Shown: positions 35,942-45,104, numbered from the stretch's first letter. The stretch is DNA of 64,000 nucleotides from Gramella sp. AN32 (GCF_023718305.1 NZ_QEYO01000001.1:124001-188000); one strand, 5' to 3'. Notes: generated from the sequence alone by a model not told the origin. A program made the numbers and translations.

Positions 35942-36763
35942 TTACAATTTATAGTGTTTCAACAACATTTTCTCATACATTTTATCGGGAAGAATCCCCT
36001 TAAGCCTTACGGAGAATTTCTGAAGCCACTCCCCTACTTTATAATGTACTGCCGGCTCTTCAGTTTGAATAACTTCGTAAACTGCTTTGGCCATAATATC
36101 AGGATCCTTTCCCGCATCCACATGCTCATTCATGATCTCCAGGGTTTTACCGTAATCTTTTTTATATGGCGAAGAATTCAGCAATGGCGCATGATATCTT
36201 CCGGCAGCAATATTGGTAGCAAAATCTCCTGGAGCGATATTGGTCATTTTGATGTTGAATTGTTTTAACTCCATACGATAAGCCTCTGTGGTGATAGCCA
36301 AAGCACCTTTCGTGGCCGAATAAATTCCGCGGTATGGAAGACCCATATATCCGGCAATAGAAGTAATATTAATGATCAATCCTACATTTTGATTACGCAT
36401 TACCGGTAAAACATGTTTGATCATATTAAGTGGACCGAAATAATTGGTCTCAAAAGCTTTTTTGATTTCATCTTCAGGAGTTTCTTCGATAGGGCCAGTA
36501 ATGCCAACCCCGGCGTTATTGATCAAAACATCAATTTGCCCTTCTTTTTCGACTATGCTAGAAATTGCTGATTTTATGGTGTTCTCTTCCGTAACATCCA
36601 GTGGTATAAGACTAAAATGTAACGAAGTATCGGGTTTTGGGTTTCGGCTGGTTCCATAAACCATAAATCCTTTTTCAGCTAAATAGTTGGCAATAGATTT
36701 ACCAATCCCTGAAGAAGCACCAGTTATAAAAACTACCTTTTTTGAAGATTTTCCTTGAGCCAT
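35942..36763 (-). CDS. Short-chain dehydrogenase/reductase (SDR)
   Basis: This classical SDR of about 273 residues has the dinucleotide-binding motif TGASSGIG (14-21), NNAGVG in the middle, the catalytic Ser in INITSIAGYMG, and YSATKGAL providing Tyr and Lys. The order matches a typical NADP-dependent oxidoreductase with unknown substrate. I start at MAQGKSSKK (ATG at 36763); the frame extends to a TTG at 36772. It is followed by the fsa gene. Confidence 0.93.
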   Translation of the reverse strand: MAQGKSSKKVVFITGASSGIGKSIANYLAEKGFMVYGTSRNPKPDTSLHFSLIPLDVTEENTIKSAISSIVEKEGQIDVLINNAGVGITGPIEETPEDEIKKAFETNYFGPLNMIKHVLPVMRNQNVGLIINITSIAGYMGLPYRGIYSATKGALAITTEAYRMELKQFNIKMTNIAPGDFATNIAAGRYHAPLLNSSPYKKDYGKTLEIMNEHVDAGKDPDIMAKAVYEVIQTEEPAVHYKVGEWLQKFSVRLKGILPDKMYEKMLLKHYKL

Positions 36764-36811
36764 ATCGCACAAATATGCAATAAATTTAGGAATTGTGTAG
36801 AAACAAAAAAT

Positions 36812-36905
36812 GGCAAGCGACCCACATCACACCGCTACGACCGCCTACCCTTGCTGCGTTCCCGCCCTGGGGGATTCAGCAGGAGCTGGTTGTGTGGGAC
36901 TTGCC
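36812..36905 (-). ncRNA. ffs: Signal recognition particle RNA, small bacterial type (4.5S)
   Basis: On the minus strand the sequence contains the conserved apical loop region cagggcgggaacgcagcaag, matching the SRP RNA consensus (GG-AA tetraloop side and the AGCA internal loop that bind Ffh). The ends pair (ggcaag at 36812-36817 with cttgcc at 36900-36905), giving one long hairpin of about 94 nt. It binds Ffh and works with FtsY (22488). An exact -7 promoter box lies just upstream at 36910-36917. Confidence 0.92.
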
Positions 36906-36909
36906 GGTG

Positions 36910-36917
36910 CAAATATA
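36910..36917 (-). promoter_or_regulatory. -7 box (TATATTTG) of the SRP RNA gene
   Basis: This exact TAnnTTTG on the minus strand ends 5 bases before the paired 5' end of the RNA, the distance expected between a -7 box and a transcript start. It is the best internal support for the promoter pattern in this window. Confidence 0.65.
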
Positions 36918-36990
36918 CAATCTTTGTATGTTTAGGCAAGGATTTTTTTAGGTGAATTGGCTATTTTAGCGACCTAATTAATCCCATGTG

Positions 36991-38058
36991 ATGAAGAAAT
37001 TTTTTAACTTCCTGTTACTCTTAATTTTAAACCTTTTTATTTTTTCCTGCGGAAGTAATTCCGGTAAGAATAAATCTGATTTTTCTTTAAAAATCGATGG
37101 AAAAACAACTATTGTCAATAACGAAACCCTAACTTTTTCCATCAAAAATGATCAGCAAAAAACAGTAGATTCTGTAGCGGTATTTATTGGCAAGGATTAT
37201 ATGTCTTCTTCAAGAAAGTTGGATCACATTCAGTTAGACCTTAATAAAGCGAAACTTGGAAATCAATCCTTAACTGCAATAGTTTATTATGAAGGGAAAA
37301 AAGATAGTTTAAAAAAGGATCTAAAAATTTTAAACAATGTTGCTCCTAAAATTTACACCTACGAAATTATAAATACTTATCCGCATGATGTTGAAGCGTA
37401 TACGCAGGGATTTGAATTTCATGGTGACACCCTTTATGAAAGTATTGGGCAATATGGAAAATCTAAATTGAGAAAAGTACAGCTTAAAGACGGGAAAGTG
37501 CTGGAGGAGATAAAAATAGATGAGCAGTATTTTGCAGAAGGCCTCACGATCTTGAATGACAAATTGTATCAGCTTACCTGGAAAGAAGGTATAGGATTTA
37601 TTTATAATCTGAATGATTTCAAAAAAACCGGCAGTTTCGCCTATAATCAAAGTGAAGAAGGATGGGGTTTATGCAATGATGGCCAAAAAATCTATAAAAG
37701 TGACGGCACAGAAAAGATCTGGATCCTTAATCCAGAAAACATGACGGAAACCTATTATATCCAGCCAACCACCAATACTTCAGTAAAATCTAAATTCAAC
37801 GAGCTGGAATGGATCCAGGGGAAAATTTATGCAAATACCTACCAATTCCCAAGCGTAGCCATCATCAATCCTAAAAATGGGGCGATAGAAGGCTTGATCA
37901 ATTTTAAAGGTCTTATAGATGAAATTGGCAATAAATCCAGCCTCGATACCAATAATGATGTTTTAAACGGAATCGCTTATAAACCGGAAACCGATCAGAT
38001 CTTTGTCACCGGAAAAAGGTGGGATACAGTTTTCGAAATTAGACTTATCGAAAAATAA
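36991..38058 (+). CDS. Glutaminyl-peptide cyclotransferase, lipoprotein
   Basis: The 355-residue protein has a lipoprotein signal (FLFIFSCGSNS) and a C-terminal domain of the plant/bacterial type glutaminyl cyclase (beta-propeller, PF05096): YEIINTYPHDVEAYTQGFEFHGDTLYESIGQYGKSKLRKV, EGLTILNDKLYQLTW, FNELEWIQGKIYANTY and LDTNNDVLNGIAY are all typical. These enzymes turn N-terminal glutamine of proteins into pyroglutamate; many T9SS and lipoprotein-rich Bacteroidota use them in the periplasm. The N-terminal 110 residues are an additional domain. I choose the ATG at 36991 over the preceding GTG. Confidence 0.9.
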   Translation: MKKFFNFLLLLILNLFIFSCGSNSGKNKSDFSLKIDGKTTIVNNETLTFSIKNDQQKTVDSVAVFIGKDYMSSSRKLDHIQLDLNKAKLGNQSLTAIVYYEGKKDSLKKDLKILNNVAPKIYTYEIINTYPHDVEAYTQGFEFHGDTLYESIGQYGKSKLRKVQLKDGKVLEEIKIDEQYFAEGLTILNDKLYQLTWKEGIGFIYNLNDFKKTGSFAYNQSEEGWGLCNDGQKIYKSDGTEKIWILNPENMTETYYIQPTTNTSVKSKFNELEWIQGKIYANTYQFPSVAIINPKNGAIEGLINFKGLIDEIGNKSSLDTNNDVLNGIAYKPETDQIFVTGKRWDTVFEIRLIEK

Positions 38059-38462
38059 TGGAGGTAAATCCCGATATTTACGAAAAGACCCTTACTGTCG
38101 AAAAATCACATTTAGATAATCAGCAGCATGTGAATAATGTACAGTTTGTGCAATGGGTACAGGATGTTGCAGAAGAAGATTGGGAATCGCGCGCTACGGA
38201 AGAGCAAAAAAAAGATTTTTTCTGGATCGTGGTAAAACATGAGATCGATTATAAAAAACAGGCTTTTCTAACTGACCAGCTTTCCATGCAAACCTATGTT
38301 GATGAAACCACGCATGTGACTTCACAAAGACATGTGATCATTAAAAATATAGAAAATGGGCAGGTGATCTTGGAAGCAAAAACGATTTGGTGCTTAATGC
38401 ATGCTGGAACTAAAAAACCCGCAAAGATTTCAGCAGAAATGATCAGCCTGTTTCAGAAATAA
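38058..38462 (+). CDS. Acyl-CoA thioesterase, hotdog fold
   Basis: The 134-residue protein is a single hotdog domain of the YbgC/4HBT type: EKSHLDNQQHVNNVQFVQWVQDVAEEDW holds the HVNN sequence in place of the usual HxNN active-site region, with the following Asp-rich helix. Its start overlaps the stop of the glutaminyl cyclase gene by one base, so they are co-transcribed. Likely hydrolyses a short or aromatic acyl-CoA; substrate unknown. Confidence 0.87.
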   Translation: MEVNPDIYEKTLTVEKSHLDNQQHVNNVQFVQWVQDVAEEDWESRATEEQKKDFFWIVVKHEIDYKKQAFLTDQLSMQTYVDETTHVTSQRHVIIKNIENGQVILEAKTIWCLMHAGTKKPAKISAEMISLFQK

Positions 38463-38546
38463 GTTGGAAGTTAGAGGCTAGATGCTGGAAAATTTCGAAT
38501 TCAAAATTCAAAATCTGAAACTTTGAACTTTGAACTTTAAATTACC
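38463..38546. repeat. Low-complexity spacer of ttcaaa/ttgaa words
   Basis: This short convergent spacer between the thioesterase and glyA consists of inverted repeats of aattcaaaattc and actttgaactttg words. It resembles the agtttcaag-type filler near 7.7 kb. No gene or clear terminator is visible. Confidence 0.4.
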
Positions 38547-39821
38547 CTACATCTTAAAAAGTGGCCTTCCCTCCATCAAACTATGAACTTCTTCTTTTAC
38601 TGCTTCCAGTTCCGTTTCATTGTCGATATTTTGGATCACGCGATCGATAAGATCTACCACGGTTTTCATATCAGCTGCTTTTAAACCACGGGTGGTGATT
38701 GCCGCCGTGCCAATGCGAATTCCTGAAGTCACAAAAGGTGATTTATCATCAAAAGGAACCATGTTTTTATTCACGGTAATTTCAGCTTTACCTAAAGCTT
38801 CCTCCGCTTCTTTTCCACTCACATTTTTATTCCGAAGATCGATCAGCATCATATGATTATCGGTTCCGCCGGATATGATATCATAGCCTTTGTCCACAAA
38901 TTCTTTGGCCATGACTTCCGCATTTTTCTTTACCTGTACGGTGTAATGCAAAAATTCTTCCGTAAGCGCTTCGCCAAAAGCCACCGCTTTAGCCGCGATA
39001 ATATGCTCGAGGGGTCCTCCCTGATTTCCGGGAAAAATCCCTGAATTCAGCATTGCGGACATCATTTTTGGATTTCCATTTTTCAATTTTTCACCAAAGG
39101 GATTTTCAAAATCCTTGCCCATTAAGATAATTCCTCCTCTTGGCCCACGTAAGGTTTTATGTGTAGTTGATGAAACAATATGGCAATGTGGTAAAGGATC
39201 ACTTAATAGACCCTTGGCGATCAAGCCCGCAGGATGGGCAATATCAGCAAATAATATTGCTCCAACGCTATCTGCGATTTCCCTAAATCTTTTATAATCG
39301 ATCTCACGCGAATAAGCTGAAGCTCCCGCGATAATCATTTTTGGTTTTTCTTTTTTGGCCAGTTCTGCAATTTTATCATAATCCAGCCTACCGGTCTCCT
39401 TCTCTACCCCGTAAAAAACAGGATTGTACAATCTCCCTGAGAAATTCACCGGGGAACCATGTGTTAAATGTCCGCCATGCGCCAGATCAAAACCAAGGAA
39501 TTTGTCCCCCGGCTTCAAGCAGGTATGGAAAACTGCCGTATTTGCCTGTGAACCGGAATGTGGTTGCACATTCGCATATTCTGCTCCAAATAATTCCTTT
39601 AATCTATCAATGGCAAGTTGTTCAACCTTATCTACCACCTCACAACCACCATAGTAGCGCTTTCCGGGGTAGCCTTCAGCATATTTATTGGTTAAGACAG
39701 ATCCTGCTGCTTCAAGCACAGCATCACTTACAAAATTTTCACTTGCAATAAGTTCTAATCCATTTAGTTGGCGCTCTTTCTCCTGCGCAATTAGATCAAA
39801 AATCTGAGAGTCTCGTTGCAT
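38547..39821 (-). CDS. glyA: Serine hydroxymethyltransferase
   Basis: GlyA interconverts serine and glycine with tetrahydrofolate and supplies one-carbon units. The 424-residue PLP enzyme shows [47 protein letters not shown] and the Schiff-base lysine Lys222 in [14 protein letters not shown]. Length is normal. I start at the ATG at 39821; the extra GTG codon before it is less likely. An exact -7 box lies at 39848-39855. The gene is divergent from fumarylacetoacetase. Confidence 0.98.
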   Translation of the reverse strand: MQRDSQIFDLIAQEKERQLNGLELIASENFVSDAVLEAAGSVLTNKYAEGYPGKRYYGGCEVVDKVEQLAIDRLKELFGAEYANVQPHSGSQANTAVFHTCLKPGDKFLGFDLAHGGHLTHGSPVNFSGRLYNPVFYGVEKETGRLDYDKIAELAKKEKPKMIIAGASAYSREIDYKRFREIADSVGAILFADIAHPAGLIAKGLLSDPLPHCHIVSSTTHKTLRGPRGGIILMGKDFENPFGEKLKNGNPKMMSAMLNSGIFPGNQGGPLEHIIAAKAVAFGEALTEEFLHYTVQVKKNAEVMAKEFVDKGYDIISGGTDNHMMLIDLRNKNVSGKEAEEALGKAEITVNKNMVPFDDKSPFVTSGIRIGTAAITTRGLKAADMKTVVDLIDRVIQNIDNETELEAVKEEVHSLMEGRPLFKM

Positions 39822-39847
39822 CACTATTTTTTACGTTAAATATTCGA

Positions 39848-39855
39848 CAAAAGTA
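39848..39855 (-). promoter_or_regulatory. -7 box (TACTTTTG) of glyA
   Basis: This exact TAnnTTTG on the minus strand ends 26 bases before the glyA ATG at 39821. Confidence 0.55.
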
Positions 39856-39887
39856 GCAAATACATTCGGTTAATTACATTAAAATAA

Positions 39888-39895
39888 TATATTTG
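39888..39895 (+). promoter_or_regulatory. -7 box (TATATTTG) of the fumarylacetoacetase gene
   Basis: This exact TAnnTTTG on the plus strand ends 35 bases before the ATG at 39931; it stands back to back with the glyA box, 32 bases apart. Confidence 0.5.
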
Positions 39896-39930
39896 GATGA
39901 ATAGATTTTAACAAAAAACCAACATTTCAT

Positions 39931-41220
39931 ATGCCTATTACAGCAAACGATCCAAAAAGAAAAACCTGGCTGGAAATTCCGGAAGACACCGATTTTCCTA
40001 TCCAAAACATTCCTTTTGGGGTATTCCTTACCCGTGATGATGTAATAACTATAGGAACCAGAATTGGCGATTACGCCATAGACCTTGGGGCTCTCCATCA
40101 ACTGGGTTATTTCGAAGGAATTCCTTTAACCGATGATATTTTTTTACAGGATACCCTGAATGATTTTATTTCTGACGGAAAAAAGACCTGGCGCCTGGTT
40201 AGAAATAGAATTGCTGAAATTTTTGACGAAAAAAACACAAAGCTAAAAGACCATAAAGATCATCGTAATACCGTGCTTTTTACTTTAGATGAAATTGAAA
40301 TGCAACTGCCTGTACAGGTAGGAGATTATACCGATTTTTATTCTTCTAAAGAACACGCCACGAATGTAGGAACCATGTTCCGTGATCCCGATAATGCCTT
40401 GTTGCCAAACTGGCTTCATATTCCGGTAGGTTATCACGGAAGAAGTTCTTCCATTATTCCCAGCGGAATTCCGGTGCATAGACCACAAGGACAAACCATG
40501 CCTGCTGGTGCTACTGAACCTGTCTTTGGCCCTTCCAAATTAGTGGATTTTGAACTGGAAATGGCCTTTATCACCACAGATGCCAATCATCTTGGTGAAC
40601 CTATTCCGGTTGATGAGGCTGAAGAGTATATTTTCGGGATGGTATTGTTTAATGACTGGAGTGCCAGGGATATCCAAAAATGGGAGTATGTGCCCTTAGG
40701 GCCATTTTTAGCAAAGAATTTTGCCTCATCCATTTCTCCATGGATTGTCACTATGGATGCTTTGGAACCCTTCAGAATTAAAAGCCCCGAGCCGGAAAAA
40801 GAATTATTGCCATACCTAAAATTTTCAGGAAAGAAAAGTTTTGATATTCATTTAGAAGTTTCCATTCAGCCGGAGGACAAAGAAGAAACGGTGGTGAGTA
40901 AATCTAATTTCAAACATATGTACTGGAATATGAGTCAGCAACTTGCGCATCATACCATTAATGGTTGCCCGGTAAATTCAGGGGATATGATGGGTTCAGG
41001 AACAATTTCAGGACCTACCCCAGACACATATGGATCGATGCTGGAACTTTCCTGGCGCGGTGAAAAACCCATAAAATTGAAAGATGGCTCGGAACGAAAA
41101 TTTATTCAGGATAATGATACAGTAATCATGCGTGGATACTGTAAAGGAAAAGACAGGCGTATAGGCTTTGGAGAAGTAAGCACCAAACTCCTCCCTGTAT
41201 TTCAACCGAAAAAGAAATAA
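39931..41220 (+). CDS. fahA: Fumarylacetoacetase
   Basis: The 429-residue enzyme hydrolyses fumarylacetoacetate to fumarate and acetoacetate, the last step of tyrosine/phenylalanine breakdown via homogentisate. It matches full-length eukaryotic-type FAH: a small N-terminal domain (LTRDDVITIGTRIGDYAIDLGALHQLG), then DYTDFYSSKEHATNVGTMFR with the metal-binding Asp and catalytic His, GYHGRSSSIIPSG, DFELEMAFITTDANHLGEPI for the metal glutamates, and NDWSARDIQKWEYVPLGPFLAKNFASSISPW. No other gene of the tyrosine pathway is nearby. A strong terminator follows directly. Confidence 0.96.
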   Translation: MPITANDPKRKTWLEIPEDTDFPIQNIPFGVFLTRDDVITIGTRIGDYAIDLGALHQLGYFEGIPLTDDIFLQDTLNDFISDGKKTWRLVRNRIAEIFDEKNTKLKDHKDHRNTVLFTLDEIEMQLPVQVGDYTDFYSSKEHATNVGTMFRDPDNALLPNWLHIPVGYHGRSSSIIPSGIPVHRPQGQTMPAGATEPVFGPSKLVDFELEMAFITTDANHLGEPIPVDEAEEYIFGMVLFNDWSARDIQKWEYVPLGPFLAKNFASSISPWIVTMDALEPFRIKSPEPEKELLPYLKFSGKKSFDIHLEVSIQPEDKEETVVSKSNFKHMYWNMSQQLAHHTINGCPVNSGDMMGSGTISGPTPDTYGSMLELSWRGEKPIKLKDGSERKFIQDNDTVIMRGYCKGKDRRIGFGEVSTKLLPVFQPKKK

Positions 41221-41230
41221 TTTATTTGAT

Positions 41231-41260
41231 AAAAAGCCCGGTAGAAAACCGGGCTTTTTA
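41231..41260. terminator. Rho-independent terminator after fumarylacetoacetase
   Basis: The hairpin aaaaagcccggt / accgggctttt with a short loop lies 10 bases after the stop, flanked by A and T runs, so it works in both directions. Confidence 0.88.
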
Positions 41261-41274
41261 TCTTCAATATTTTG

Positions 41275-41302
41275 AGTCAGGCTGAACTTGTTTCAGCTTC
41301 TT
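41275..41302. repeat. Hairpin repeat, core ctgaacttgtttcag (forward copy)
   Basis: The sequence around 41280-41298 forms an inverted repeat ggctgaa/ttcagc(t) about a cttg loop. A second copy in opposite orientation lies at 41327-41354, before the YtxJ gene. Confidence 0.65.
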
Positions 41303-41326
41303 GATTTTTTATTTTACATCTTTGTA

Positions 41327-41354
41327 GATCCTGACACAAGTTCAGGATGACAAC
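41327..41354. repeat. Hairpin repeat, inverted copy (gatcctga...tcaggatgac)
   Basis: The sequence gatcctgacacaagttcagg is the reverse complement of the forward core with two changed bases and has arms atcctga / tcaggat. Together with 41275-41302 it makes an inverted pair about 25 bases apart. Confidence 0.65.
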
Positions 41355-41361
41355 TCGGAAA

Positions 41362-41760
41362 TTAAACCAGTTCTTTCAATTTATTTGCTGAAATAGCCTG
41401 GTGAGAAGAATGGTGCACTACTTCCCTATTTTTTAGAACGATCAACTGCGGACTTTCATGTCTTACCCTAAATTTTTCTGCAATGGCGTTGGAAATATCT
41501 CTGTGAGATTTTAAGTCTAAAAAGTAAAGATCTATAGCTTCGTCCTTATCCAGATCATAATCTGATTCGAACATTTTTAAAACCATTCTGCTAATCCCAC
41601 AGGTAGTGGAATGTTTCAAAATAGCTACGGTCCTTTCTTCAGACCTGTTCTCAATCTCATCCAACTGATCTATAGAATTAAGATCAATCCACGGAGTTTT
41701 GTTCTTCATTTCCTGGTTATCTTTCTTTTCAGCATTGAACATTTTATCAAATAATCCCAT
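41362..41760 (-). CDS. ytxJ: Bacilliredoxin-like YtxJ (monothiol)
   Basis: The 132-residue cytosolic protein matches YtxJ, recently grouped as bacilliredoxin C in the bacillithiol system. The thioredoxin-like motif is AILKHSTTCGISRMVLKMFE, with a single active cysteine (Cys54) in TCGIS rather than CxxC, which suits exchange with bacillithiol. The later cis-Pro region is VRHESPQLIVLKN. It fits with bshC at 9282, though the genes are far apart. An N-terminal charged stretch (about residues 1-22) precedes the fold. The start ATG at 41760 is followed upstream by a near-match -7 box (TATCTTCG). Confidence 0.9.
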   Translation of the reverse strand: MGLFDKMFNAEKKDNQEMKNKTPWIDLNSIDQLDEIENRSEERTVAILKHSTTCGISRMVLKMFESDYDLDKDEAIDLYFLDLKSHRDISNAIAEKFRVRHESPQLIVLKNREVVHHSSHQAISANKLKELV

Positions 41761-42094
41761 TTCTTTTTTTGCGAAGATAAAAGTTTAATCACGAATATTG
41801 AAATGAAATAAATGCTTCATTAATTTTTAGAAAGAATTGTGACCATGGATTTAAATTCATTTCCATTTTATTCCATATATTATTTATGCAATTAGTTTAA
41901 TGATAATGATCTATACAGGTTCTTTATAGGATGCTATTCCCCATCTTAAAATCGAGCTTATAATCAAATTAGCATTATTCTCATTAAATTAATATAAACT
42001 GCCTTTTTGTCTTTAAAAACCGCATCGTGTCTGACTTTATGGCATTTTAAGGAGCTGGTATATAAATTGAATTATGGAATTAAAAATTTAGAAA
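41761..42094. other. 334-base AT-rich spacer upstream of clpB
   Basis: The spacer between the divergent ytxJ and clpB genes has no ORF, no repeat of the window's families and no exact TAnnTTTG on the plus strand. A motif-like stretch tgtctgactttatggcattt lies 60-80 bases before clpB, where a stress-regulated promoter might be expected. I cannot assign it to a known sigma factor or repressor (no CIRCE). Confidence 0.5.
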
Positions 42095-44701
42095 ATGAAC
42101 TTTAATAATTTTACTATAAAATCACAGGAGGCTATTCAGCAGGCACAGCAGCTTGCGCAGGAGATGGGCCACCAGCAAATAGAAAACGAGCATATTTTCA
42201 AAGCCATGATGATGGTAGATGAAAATGTGATCCCATTTTTGCTGAAAAAACTGAACATTAACGTAAATCTTTTTTCTCAAATTCTCGATAGGAATTTAGA
42301 AAGTTTTCCGAAGGTGAGCGGAGGCGATATCATGCTTTCCCGGGAAGCTTCCAAAACGGTAAATGAAGCTTCTACTATTGCCAAAAAGATGAACGATGAA
42401 TATGTTTCCATAGAGCATTTAGTCCTGGCAATCTTCAAATCTTCCAGTAAAGTAGCACAGGTTTTAAAAGATCAGGGCGCTACTGAGAAAGGTTTGCGAG
42501 CTGCAATAGATGAGTTACGCCAGGGGGATAGGGTGACTTCCCAAAGCGCAGAAGAAACTTACAATTCCCTGGATAAATATGCACGTAACCTGAATAAACT
42601 TGCGGAGGAAGGAAAACTGGACCCCGTAATTGGTCGGGATGAAGAGATTCGCAGAATTTTACAAATCCTCTCCAGAAGGACTAAAAATAATCCCATGCTG
42701 GTTGGTGAACCCGGAACCGGGAAAACTGCCATTGCTGAAGGATTGGCCCATAGAATTGTAGATGGGGATATTCCGGAAAACCTAAAAGATAAGAGGATTT
42801 ATTCCCTGGATATGGGGGCACTTATCGCCGGGGCTAAATACAAAGGTGAATTTGAGGAACGATTGAAAGCCGTGATTAAAGAAGTAACCGGCAGCGACGG
42901 AAATATTGTTCTTTTTATTGATGAGATCCATACTCTGGTGGGTGCCGGAGGCGGCCAGGGCGCAATGGATGCAGCCAACATTTTAAAACCAGCATTGGCC
43001 AGAGGTGAGCTGAGAGCGATTGGAGCGACCACACTGGATGAATATCAGAAATATTTTGAAAAAGATAAAGCCTTGGAGCGACGTTTTCAAAAAGTGATCG
43101 TGGAAGAACCAGATGTGGAAAGTGCTATTTCTATCCTCCGCGGAATCAAGGAAAAATATGAAACTCATCATAAAGTAAGGATCAAAGATGAAGCGATTAT
43201 CGCCGCGGTAGAATTATCGCAACGCTACATAACGAATAGATTTCTGCCAGATAAAGCGATTGACCTGATGGATGAGGCCGCTTCCAAATTAAGAATGGAA
43301 ATCAATTCCAAACCAGAAGAACTTGATGTTTTGGATCGAAAGATCATGCAGCTGGAAATAGAAATCGAGGCGATTAAACGTGAAAAAGACGAATCTAAAT
43401 TAAAGTCTTTACGAGCAGATCTTGCTAATCTCAAGGAAGAGCGAAACGATTTGCATGCGCGCTGGATGAGTGAAAAAGAAATTGTAGATAATATTCAGAA
43501 TACAAAGTCGGATATCGAAAATTTCAAGCTTGAAGCTGAAAGAGCAGAGCGTGAAGGAGATTATGGTAAAGTTGCGGAAATTCGCTACGGAAAAATTAAA
43601 GAAGCCCAGGAAAAACTGGAGCAACTTCAAAAACAGGTAGCGGAACAGAAAGATGGAAAATCCTTAATTCAGGAAGAAGTTACTAATGAAGATATTGCCG
43701 AAGTGGTGGCAAAATGGACCGGAATTCCGGTAACCAAAATGTTGCAAAGCGATCGCGAGAAATTGCTGCATTTGGAACAGGATTTACATAAACGTGTGGT
43801 TGGACAGGAAGAAGCGATCATCGCCGTGAGTGATGCGGTGCGCAGAAGCCGTGCCGGACTACAGGATCAAAACAGGCCAATTGGTTCTTTTTTATTCCTT
43901 GGTACTACCGGAGTTGGTAAAACCGAGTTAGCCAAAGCGCTTGCTGAATATTTATTTGATGATGAGTCTGCGATGACCAGGATCGATATGAGTGAATACC
44001 AGGAGCGGCATGCCGTGAGTAGATTGGTAGGCGCACCTCCGGGATATGTGGGTTATGATGAAGGGGGACAACTTACGGAAGCCGTTCGAAGAAAACCCTA
44101 TTCTGTGGTTTTATTAGATGAGATAGAAAAAGCACATCCAGATACTTTTAATATTTTGTTACAAGTGCTGGATGAAGGTCGCTTAACCGATAATAAAGGT
44201 CGTGTAGCCGATTTTAAGAATACCATCATCATAATGACTTCGAATATGGGAAGCCATATTATTCAGGAGAAATATGAAACGATTAAGGATGCCGATACTG
44301 CAATGGAAGCGGCCAAAGTTGAAGTACTGGGGCTCTTAAAACAAACAGTGCGTCCGGAATTTATCAATAGGATCGACGATATCGTGATGTTTAGTCCGCT
44401 TTCTCACAAAAACATAAGACAGATCGTAAAACTTCAGATTAAAGGTGTACAGAAAATGCTGGGGAAACAGGGAATTGTTTTAGATGCTACTGAAGAGGCT
44501 ATCAATTTTCTTGCTGCGAGGGGATTCGATCCACAATTTGGCGCAAGACCGGTAAAAAGGGTGGTTCAGCGGGAAGTATTGAATAAACTTTCCAAAGAAA
44601 TCCTTTCCGGGGACATTACAACTGACAGTATTATTCTGCTGGATGAATTTAATGATGAACTGGTTTTTAGAAATCAGGAGCAGTTAGAAGAAAAGAAATA
44701 A
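42095..44701 (+). CDS. clpB: Disaggregase ClpB
   Basis: ClpB is the hexameric Hsp100 ATPase that, with DnaK, pulls proteins out of aggregates. The 868-residue protein has the N domain repeats (about 1-150), NBD1 with Walker A GEPGTGKT near residue 203, the long coiled-coil middle domain (about 410-530, ELDVLDRKIMQLEIEIEAIKREKDESK ...), and NBD2 with GTTGVGKT near 603 and the sensor-2/GAR motif (FGARPVKR) close to the C-terminus. All domains are intact, and the M domain separates it from ClpC/ClpA. A hairpin (44725-44746) and a bidirectional terminator (44780-44810) follow. Confidence 0.98.
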   Translation: MNFNNFTIKSQEAIQQAQQLAQEMGHQQIENEHIFKAMMMVDENVIPFLLKKLNINVNLFSQILDRNLESFPKVSGGDIMLSREASKTVNEASTIAKKMNDEYVSIEHLVLAIFKSSSKVAQVLKDQGATEKGLRAAIDELRQGDRVTSQSAEETYNSLDKYARNLNKLAEEGKLDPVIGRDEEIRRILQILSRRTKNNPMLVGEPGTGKTAIAEGLAHRIVDGDIPENLKDKRIYSLDMGALIAGAKYKGEFEERLKAVIKEVTGSDGNIVLFIDEIHTLVGAGGGQGAMDAANILKPALARGELRAIGATTLDEYQKYFEKDKALERRFQKVIVEEPDVESAISILRGIKEKYETHHKVRIKDEAIIAAVELSQRYITNRFLPDKAIDLMDEAASKLRMEINSKPEELDVLDRKIMQLEIEIEAIKREKDESKLKSLRADLANLKEERNDLHARWMSEKEIVDNIQNTKSDIENFKLEAERAEREGDYGKVAEIRYGKIKEAQEKLEQLQKQVAEQKDGKSLIQEEVTNEDIAEVVAKWTGIPVTKMLQSDREKLLHLEQDLHKRVVGQEEAIIAVSDAVRRSRAGLQDQNRPIGSFLFLGTTGVGKTELAKALAEYLFDDESAMTRIDMSEYQERHAVSRLVGAPPGYVGYDEGGQLTEAVRRKPYSVVLLDEIEKAHPDTFNILLQVLDEGRLTDNKGRVADFKNTIIIMTSNMGSHIIQEKYETIKDADTAMEAAKVEVLGLLKQTVRPEFINRIDDIVMFSPLSHKNIRQIVKLQIKGVQKMLGKQGIVLDATEEAINFLAARGFDPQFGARPVKRVVQREVLNKLSKEILSGDITTDSIILLDEFNDELVFRNQEQLEEKK

Positions 44702-44724
44702 TTTTAGTTTTAATTTAAATAATT

Positions 44725-44746
44725 CCCCGACGGCTCTGCCTCGGGG
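44725..44746. terminator. GC-rich hairpin after clpB
   Basis: The stem ccccga/tcgggg encloses a 10-base loop 24 bases after the clpB stop. It lacks a T tract, so it may only stabilise the mRNA end; the strong terminator is at 44780-44810. Confidence 0.45.
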
Positions 44747-44779
44747 ATAGTCGATTTCAAGAAATTTTTTATTCAATAA

Positions 44780-44810
44780 AAAAGGCGATCAAAATTTTGA
44801 TCGCCTTTTT
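44780..44810. terminator. Bidirectional terminator between clpB and the CsbD gene
   Basis: A 15-bp perfect inverted repeat (aaaaggcgatcaaaa / ttttgatcgcctttt) flanked by A and T runs lies between two convergent genes. Confidence 0.9.
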
Positions 44811-44830
44811 TAATATATGATGGGTTTCAA

Positions 44831-45016
44831 CTACCATCTATCTATTTCCCTTTTTAACTCTTCTTTGGTCTTACCGGTTTTTTCCTGCATACGACCGAGC
44901 ATTTCGTCAAATTTTCCTTCGGCATAAGTGAAATCATCATCAGTAATACTTCCGTATTTCTGTTTGAATTCTCCTTTAATTTGTTTCCACTTACCTTCTA
45001 ATTGATCATCATTCAT
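44831..45016 (-). CDS. CsbD family stress protein
   Basis: The 61-residue hydrophilic protein is a CsbD-like protein: MNDDQLEGKWKQIKGEFKQKYG and EGKFDEMLGRMQEKTGKTKEELKREI are the family's two halves. CsbD proteins are small, abundant general-stress proteins of unknown biochemical role (sigma-B controlled in Bacillus). It is next to clpB, but on the other strand and behind a shared terminator, so the link is only that both may be stress genes. Confidence 0.92.
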   Translation of the reverse strand: MNDDQLEGKWKQIKGEFKQKYGSITDDDFTYAEGKFDEMLGRMQEKTGKTKEELKREIDRW

Positions 45017-45104
45017 AACTTTTGATTTATTGTTGTATCCTAAATTACTATTATCAAACTTTAAGCATTCCTAAGAATCTCACATAATTATCTTAAACAA
45101 TTGT

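Noticed and set aside
39341-39751. 136-residue open frame opposite glyA
   Set aside because: It lies wholly antisense to a well-conserved enzyme; its His/Pro/Gln-rich composition is what one expects from the complement of glyA codons.
42000-42060. Heat-shock operator (CIRCE) or sigma-54 site upstream of clpB
   Set aside because: No 9-9-9 CIRCE inverted repeat and no TGGCAC-N5-TTGC element; the ctgactttatggca stretch is suggestive only.
44725-44746. Possible riboswitch or attenuator after clpB
   Set aside because: It is downstream of the clpB stop and upstream of a strong terminator with no gene on that strand, so it is more likely part of the mRNA 3' end.
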